From contig CM028326.1 in NCBI GenBank assembly GCA_016647705.1, positions 3,348,001 through 3,412,000 of the forward strand: a DNA stretch of 64,000 nucleotides, given 5' to 3'. The stretch is from Eucommia ulmoides. Its lineage: Eukaryota; Streptophyta; Magnoliopsida; Garryales; Eucommiaceae. This document shows positions 58,212 to 64,000 of the stretch, in pieces (position 1 is the stretch's first letter; each line of letters begins with the position of its first letter). The notes under the pieces are model-generated. The model was given only the letters and a program-made list of their open reading frames with translations, searched no databases and had not been told where the DNA came from. The translations under genes were made by a program, and so were the position numbers.

Positions 58212-58911
58212 TTACTTCTCTCTCAAAATCTGCAGCACAATTCTGAGATGTTCTACATACTGTTCTTTATTTTGGGAATAAATCAATATATCATCAATAA
58301 ACATGATGATAAATTGATTTAAATAAGGTTGGAATATTCGATTAATCAAATCCATAAATGCAGCTGGGGCATTCGTCAAGCCAAATGGCATAATAAAAAA
58401 TTCATAATATCCATACCTCGTATGGAATGCCGTCTTCGAGCAAATCATCAATTCTAGGCAATTGATATTTATTACGAATCGTCACCTTATTCAATTACCT
58501 GTAATCGATGCACATCCTCAGAGTGCCATCATTCTTTCTTACAAACAACACTGGAGCTCCCCATGAAGAAACACTAGGTCTGGTAAACCAGCGGTCTAAC
58601 AGGTCTTAAAATTGAATCTTCAGTTCCTTCAGCTTGGTAGGTGCCATACGATAAGGTGGAATTGATATAGGAGAAGTCCTCGGAAGTAATTCGATAGTAA
58701 ATTTAATCTTATCCATTGGCAGCCTTGACAATTCTTTTGAAAATACATCGGGATAATCCCCAACCACTGGGATATCTGCCACTTGTACCTCATTCTGACT
58801 GGTGTTAATCACATGTGTGAGGTATCCCTGACATCCATTCTTTAATAATTTCTTGGCCTCCAGAACTGAAATCAAACTGACAGAGGTAATCATTCTATCT
58901 CCCGAAAACAC
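58212..58911 (-). pseudogene. reverse transcriptase
   Basis: The upstream linker reads YPDVFSKELSRLP and PISIPPYRMAPTKLKELK (58911-58606). The catalytic part (58451-58212) reads [20 protein letters not shown] and [11 protein letters not shown], with the FIDD box in place of the common YVDD. A frameshift lies between them near 58600-58450, and the region also holds the family's LCIDYR-type segment in damaged form. Confidence 0.88.
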
Positions 58912-59039
58912 AAACTTTGCCTCGCCTTGGATTCAAAAAGTAACTTCTTTTTTAAAACAATCGACTGTAGCATGATAGCCAGATAGCAAATTCATACCCT
59001 GTATTACATCAAAATCATGAATACTCAAAGGTAATAGAT

Positions 59040-59261
59040 CTAATGACAATTTCCTATTAACAATACGAAGCAGACTGCTTTTATACATACTATCAACATT
59101 GACTCGCCCACAAGGGTAGAGATAATAATACCATATGACATAGAAGTAGAAAATTTTCCTACATGCATCATAAAGGTCTCCGAAACAAATGAATGAGTAG
59201 AATCGAGATCGATAAGTATATGTGCATCTCTATCATATAACGACATGATACCTGTTACCAC
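59040..59261 (-). pseudogene. aspartic protease domain
   Basis: The minus strand reads AHILIDLDSTHSFVSETF, matching the active-site region of retroviral-type proteases, in which the usual D-S/P-G-A/S-T-H-S-F is altered to DLDSTHSF (loss of the Gly). This change alone would probably abolish activity. Confidence 0.7.
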
Positions 59262-59399
59262 ATCCGGGGTAGCCTGAGCATCCTGCTAGGTAGTAGCAAA
59301 TAAATAACCTCGAGTAGGAGATCTACCAGTCGATCCTCTACCTCACCCCTGAACACTACTAGGGCCAACACTGCCCACACTGCTCGCACAAGGTATAGG

Positions 59400-60460
59400 T
59401 GTAATAGCAAATTTCAGATAATATGGAGATATGTGGCTCGACTCATGACAATAGAAACATATTAATCCTGTCATGGGATAGTCCCTAACGAAATAATCTG
59501 GTGATTCACATTGATAGCATACGGCTGTTCCAGCTTGGCTAAACGTCTGGCTCCTACCCTGTTCTTGTTGGCCGAAACTTTGTCCAGATATATTCTGTTG
59601 TCACCCGGAGTATGATTATCGGGGCCCGTGGCTCCTACCCAACTAGTTAACTGTCGAAGTCCGAGAAAGTTGCGGTCGAGGGTCAGATCCCCAAGATGTG
59701 TTACTTGGATATCTGGTAGATGGCTTAAATCTGTTTTTCTTATATTGTTTATGATTTTGAGCGGCTTCCTATACATATTTCCCTATTAATTTCGCTGTAT
59801 TCATAAGTTCAACGTAACTTTTAATCCGCTTGCTTGTTAACCTTAAATGTATTTGCAAATCCAGTCATTTCTGAAACCTTCTATATCTCGCCTCTTCCGT
59901 CTTACCAGATCAGAAGCAAATCGGGATAAGGCATCAAATTTTATTTCATACTGTAGGACGGACATCTTCCCCTATTTCAGTAATATGAATTCATCCTCCA
60001 TCTCGAACTGATAAGATTCAGGGAAATATTTTTCATTAAATACAGTAACAAATTAATCCCAAGTGATCTTCTGACCTGGAATTGAAATTAGCTTATTTAT
60101 TTCCTCCTACCAATTTTTGACTTCTTCTTTTAACTGGAAGGTGGTGAGAGAAACTCGGTTGTCATCAGTAATGCCCATTGCCTCAAATACGTGTCTTATA
60201 CTCCTCAACCAATTTTCAGCATCAGCAGGACCCGTAGTTCTTGTAAATATTGAGGGATCCAATTCCTTGAAACCTTTCAAAAGTACAGTTTGAGGATTGA
60301 CTGGTTTGGTTTGGGCTTTCAGGCATTCTATCATCTTTACTTGTTGCTCAGTTAGTTGCGTCGCAACTTGTAATATTCATTTAACGGCATCCAAGCCTTC
60401 CTGCGCCCTACCTCTTTTTCGTTGGGGTCTAGAATTCCCATTACTTTCATTTTCACAATC
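59400..60460 (-). pseudogene. gag region with zinc-knuckle remnant
   Basis: The capsid-like part (60334-60107) reads FKELDPSIFTRTTGPADAEN and WLRSIRHVFEAMGI, the gypsy gag pattern F..L.PP.F.G..DP..A..WL...E..F. Further down, ICFYCHESSHIS (about 59470) is a damaged CCHC knuckle. Stops occur throughout. Confidence 0.75.
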
Positions 60461-60669
60461 CATATTCAAGATCTGAAATGAAATTTAATAAATATAAAGC
60501 TCAACAATGCAATAAACAGTGCATGATGCAAACATACTATTTAATCAAATAAAATAACTACCACTCATGTGTTGAACCAACCTATCAACACCCTATCTTA
60601 CCATTCACTATTGACTAGACAATCTGGCACGTCTACAGAATCCATAACCTATGCTCTGATACCCAAAAC

Positions 60670-61126
60670 TGTCACACCCCTTCTCAGGCCCCCAATGCCC
60701 GAGGTTGGGCGCAACCTTGAGTTGACGTTACCTGACCAATAACAAATATATATAAACATGTATTGATATAGATTTATTTTTATTTTTATTTTTTTGGCAA
60801 ATTTTGGAATGTGATTTTTTTATTTTTATTTTTTGACACAACACATATGTGTCATAACATATTGTATATAAAGGTTAATATTTACAAAAAAGACCCTTAA
60901 GTTATTAAAAATTATACTTTAAACTATAGAATAATCTCAAAATTTTTAAAAGTCAAAATTAAAATTAACATATTAACCCCTAAAGTTTTCAAAGTCAAAC
61001 TTTTAAATATCTTAATAACCCCTAAATTTTTTAAGGTAAAATTTAAATAATATAATGAACTCCGTTATTTTTCTAAATATTCTAAATGCAACTAAAAATA
61101 TGTACATGCAAAAGTTAGGCCTTACA
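60670..61126 (-). repeat. 5' LTR of the Tekay element (457 bp, deleted)
   Basis: It shares both ends with the left LTR (TGTCACACCCCTTCTCAGGC; TTAGGCCTTACA) but lacks about 1.6 kb corresponding to roughly 54000-55590 of that LTR. The LTR promoter is probably lost with the deletion. Confidence 0.82.
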
Positions 61127-61780
61127 AAAATACTATAGCCCCCTAAGTTTTTAAATATATAAAAAATAGTTTTTATTAAAATCTTTTTAAGGGTATAAAT
61201 GTTATTTAACAATATTTAATGATTGACTATCAATGTCGACTAACAGATTTATACTTTGGGTCAAATTAAAACAAAAATCAATTGTGAGAGACCAAATGTA
61301 TTGAACCCTAAATAATGGAGGTCAATTGATCATCGACCCCATTTATGAGGGACAAAAACATCATTTTCCCAAATTAAAAACCTAATCAATAATTTTGGAT
61401 GGAAAAACAAAGTATGTGTGATTTTTCATGTGGATATTTTTGTTATTTTATCAACGGAACTTAAGAGACTTTCTCATGACCTTTACTTAACAACTATTCA
61501 TCTAAAAATTGAGCTAGATACACAAATCATTATTATGAGAATGTTAGAGGAAAATGTTTTAAATTTAATGAAATGATGAATGACAAAATAATTCCCATTA
61601 GAGCAATTCCAACTCAAATAATTATTTTCATTAGTTAAAATACCACTTTGGCTCATAAATAGTATTTATCTAATAGAAATTTAGAGTTGTACTCTAATTA
61701 TATTAAGTAAATGAATTAATTAATTATATTTTAATTTCGACTAAGTACGAGGGTATGACATAGTAAATACTAGAGTACTA
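61127..61780 (+). repeat. second copy of the NLR-2 upstream flank, middle part
   Basis: It continues the homology interrupted at 53880 and matches 35215-35880: 'tagccccctaagttttt', 'agggtataaatgt', 'aaacaaaaatcaatt(g/a)tgaga', 'caataattttggatgg' and 'ctttctcat(g/a)'. It ends at the hAT element's target duplication. Confidence 0.8.
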
Positions 61781-61788
61781 GTAATTGG

Positions 61789-62291
61789 TAGGGGTGGTCA
61801 TTAGCCAGACCGGGTAGGGATCAGGCTGGGCTTTAGCTACCGTATTACAAAAAAATACTAGGCCCTAGTCTAGCCCAGCCCAGCCTTATGGTTGGGCCCA
61901 GTCCTATGGTCCGGCCCTACTTTCATGCCCAAGTCCGACCCTAAAAAAAAAAAACAAATTCAAGCCCAGCCCTAGGACCGGCCCAGTCCTATAATTTTTT
62001 TTAAAACAAAAAATTGAAAAATAAATATTAAAACATAAATATAAATATTTTAACAAAAATATTAGTGTGTTGGCTTTGTTTGATGTATATGTGTGTGTGT
62101 GTGTATAATTAATAGTCCTCGGGTCGGGCGGATAGGGCCTAAAATAATTTGGCATTGCCCAAGCTCAATCCTAAATTTAATTGGGCCTGAAAATCAAAAT
62201 TCAAGTCTTGTCCATAGGCTTAAAACTAAATCTTAAGCCCTAAAAAATAGGGTCGGACTGAGCGCCCCCGGGCCATGATCACCCCCAACAA
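61789..62291. mobile_element. non-autonomous hAT-like element, 8-bp TSD
   Basis: The left end TAGGGGTGGTCATTAGCC and the right end, inverted, TTGTTGGGGGTGATCATGGCC-like, are imperfect inverted repeats. The perfect 8-bp duplication GTAATTGG lies on both sides (61781-61788 and 62292-62299). The homologous site at 36349-36356 has a single GTAATTGG with no element. The interior is GGCCC/GGGCC-rich, with no transposase. Confidence 0.85.
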
Positions 62292-62309
62292 GTAATTGGT
62301 TTGTTTTAA

Positions 62310-63617
62310 GAGAAAATTACTGTTTACTCTAAAAAAACTTATTGTTTATCGGCTACTCCCATCCGCTTTTTCTTGCACCATCAATTCCTATCGTCCGCCT
62401 TTTCTTGCACCAAAAACTCCAATCACTAGCCTTTCTTGCACCAAAAACTCTCGTTTTCAAAAATGACAAGGAACGAGACTGTCAAAATGCCGTTCCCGTG
62501 ATTCGCGCGAGCATTGCTTTGCGATTCCTCACGTTCAATTGATTTGCGAACGTCCTTCACACCAATTGATTATTCATTGTCGGCTTTAGGCTTCGTCTTC
62601 GTCATCATCATCGTCGCCAATCTCTCATCATCTATAACTCGTTGTCGTCGATTCAGACCTCACTTGACGTCCCTGTTCTTTTCAGAATCCGGTATAAACA
62701 TCTCTATTTTCAACTGATTTTTGGTTGATTTCTCCGAATTTTGGCTTGATTTCTTTGGATATGTTGGGCTGTGGTTTAACTATGATGGTGATAAGATCAG
62801 AGAAATATATGCAGTGATGAAAGTCTCAAAGGTTGCGTTTCCACTATTTGTGAGTGACAGTTGGAGGAGATATTTTCCTATTGATTTTGAGTATTTATAC
62901 ATTATACCCTGTAATTTGTAGTTTGTTGCAAAGAATAGTTAATATTACATTCAACATCCACAGTTATTGAATATAACAAGAGAACGGTTGATGTTATATT
63001 CAACATCCACAGGTGTTGAATATAACATCCACGCATATTATGATTCATAAAAATATAAGAACAATTGATGTTACATTCAACATCCATAGGTGTCGAATGT
63101 AACATCAAATGGATTTTACTCTGCATATATAAAACAAAAGAATAATTGATGTTACATTCAACATCCACAAGTGTTGAATCTAATATCATATGGATTTTAC
63201 TCTGCATACATAAAATAAAAGAACAATTGATGTTACATTCAACATACACAAGTGTTGAATGTAATATCATGTGGATTTTACTCTGTATACATAATATAAA
63301 AATACAATTGATGTTACATTCAACATCTACAAGTGTTAAATGTAACATTCACGCATAATTTGATCCATATATCCAAAAAATATGATTAGCATATCGTAAA
63401 AAAAAAAGACATTTCATTAATTAATACAGTGTAAAAATATTAATTTTATAATATCAAGAACTGCGAAAAAAATCTCTGAGTTTTGATGGTAGCATTGAAA
63501 GTACTATATAAGGGACATTTGGGTCAGAAAAGATAAAAGAAGCTAATGGTACAAAAATAGTAGATAGACTTGATCGGTAATTTCTTCCGCATTTTGGGAA
63601 TTGGTGGTGTATGTCCC
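62310..63617 (-). mobile_element. non-autonomous MULE-like element, copy B, 9-bp TSD
   Basis: The perfect 9-bp duplication TTGTTTTAA (62301-62309 and 63618-63626) flanks 1308 bp. The reverse complement begins GGGACATACACCACCAATTC and follows the same order as copy A (12327-13511): 'cccaaaatgcg' motif, 81-bp hairpin array, CT-rich region, then 'cttgcacc'-type repeats ('ctttttcttgcaccatcaat', 'cttttcttgcaccaaaaact'). The flank copy at 36356-36380 lacks it. There is no transposase. The 9-bp duplication supports a Mutator-like origin. Confidence 0.82.
62938..63360 (-). repeat. 81-bp hairpin-unit array in MULE-like copy B
   Basis: Units starting 'gatgttacattcaaca' lie at 63067, 63148, 63229 and 63310, exactly 81 bp apart, with an earlier 77-bp unit at 62990. 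Each pairs 'gatgttacattcaaca' with a following 'tgttgaatgtaa(c/t)atc'. Because 81 is divisible by 3, long repetitive open frames appear on both strands, but they are a consequence of the period and not evidence of a gene. Confidence 0.88.
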
Positions 63618-64000
63618 TTGTTTTAATTTGATTGCTTTTCATTTCAATTCTTTGGGTGAAACTGTTTAAACTCTTGACTTCGAACCCAACCTCTTCCCGA
63701 CCTGAGCACGTGCGATCAAGAAGTTTGTCGGCACGGCAAATTTCGGTGGCCCAAAAAATAGTTCGTATACGTTTAAGCATTCAAAAAATGAGGTTCGAAT
63801 TCATTCATTTTGTTCTTTCACGAATTTGATTGTCTTGAGAAAGTTGTTTTATGTTGCTGAACACGGGTACTATTTACGGATCCAGGGTTTGGCCCAAGTA
63901 TTTGTCGCATGCACAGTAGGTACTCGAGGAAATGCTCCACCGAAAGGCCCCTCCATGTGAATCATGCTCTGAATATTTTAGATAATACAATTCAAGCCAA
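63618..64000 (+). promoter_or_regulatory. upstream flank of an NLR gene expected beyond the window
   Basis: The last 380 bases match 36380-36830, which in that copy lies 150-600 bp upstream of the NLR-2 start codon. By this alignment the window ends about 150 bp before the expected ATG of another NLR exon 1. The inference depends on the homology continuing past the edge. Confidence 0.55.

Larger units (their letters stand above)
53881..61126 (-). mobile_element. Ty3/gypsy chromovirus (Tekay-type), defective
   Basis: A full-length but inactivated element of 7246 bp with the duplication AAAAT (53876-53880 and 61127-61131). On the minus strand it begins TGTAAGGCCTAAC and each LTR ends GGTGTGACA. 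The primer site GGGTATCAGAGCATAG follows the right-hand (5') LTR. Gag, protease, RT, RNase H, integrase and a chromodomain-like end follow in that order, the gypsy order, all broken by stops and frameshifts. The left LTR is 2039 bp and the right one 457 bp, owing to a large deletion in the right LTR. The homologous locus at 35210-35220 lacks the element. Confidence 0.92.

Noticed and set aside
62902-63348. 148-codon open frame with a repeating 27-residue pattern on the minus strand
   Set aside because: The frame stays open because the DNA period is 81 bp. It is hairpin-unit repeat DNA within a transposon, and both strands are open.

Overview
The window looks like eudicot-type plant nuclear DNA. 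It is AT-rich, with genes that carry introns, typical plant transposable elements (TRIM, Au-type SINE, PIF/Harbinger-like and MULE-like MITEs, hAT, Ty1/copia, a Tekay-type Ty3/gypsy chromovirus) and fragments of plastid DNA. I could not assign a species. There is no bacterial-style gene organisation, no CRISPR array and no clearly intact protein-coding gene.

The theme is a decaying cluster of coiled-coil NB-ARC LRR (CNL, RPM1-like) immune receptor genes. Two copies are nearly full length. NLR-1 (2526-5499, +) has a frameshift inside its P-loop and a second indel in the LRR. NLR-2 has exon 1 at 36981-37140 and exon 2 at 46600-49178. Its 912-codon frame is broken only by two single-base nonsense codons, and its intron has swollen to 9.46 kb through transposon insertions. 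Both share a phase-1 intron inside the coiled-coil region. Between 20.0 and 30.7 kb lie at least nine more NLR pieces in alternating orientation. Two of these blocks contain the same chimera: an NLR fragment, a Ty3/gypsy RNase H fragment, then an inverted NLR fragment.

Region by region: 0-2.1 kb, AT-rich with a degenerate CAC/ATT minisatellite. 2.1-5.8 kb, NLR-1 and its 3' flank. 6.3-7.4 kb, a complete TRIM and a reverse-strand RNase H relic. 8.6-9.7 kb, a ~303-bp tandem repeat and several hairpins. 11.7-13.5 kb, an NLR exon/intron relic and MULE-like element A. 18.6-19.8 kb, a mosaic of plastid fragments (rpl16, psbC, a group II intron domain V) next to a UBP16-like first exon. 20-30.7 kb, the NLR/gypsy fragment maze. 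31-36.9 kb, an Au SINE, then the 5' flank of NLR-2 carrying a 2.1-kb solo LTR. 37-49.2 kb, NLR-2 with its transposon-filled intron. 49.2-52.4 kb, copia and TRIM remnants, NLR 3'-flank copies and a MITE. 53-64 kb, a second copy of the NLR-2 5' flank, split by a 7.2-kb Tekay element, a hAT element and MULE-like element B.

The two flank copies (32.2-36.8 kb and 53.0-64.0 kb) act as empty-site controls for each other's insertions, so several element boundaries and target-site duplications can be read directly. The homology also implies that another NLR coding exon should begin roughly 150 bp beyond the right edge of the window.
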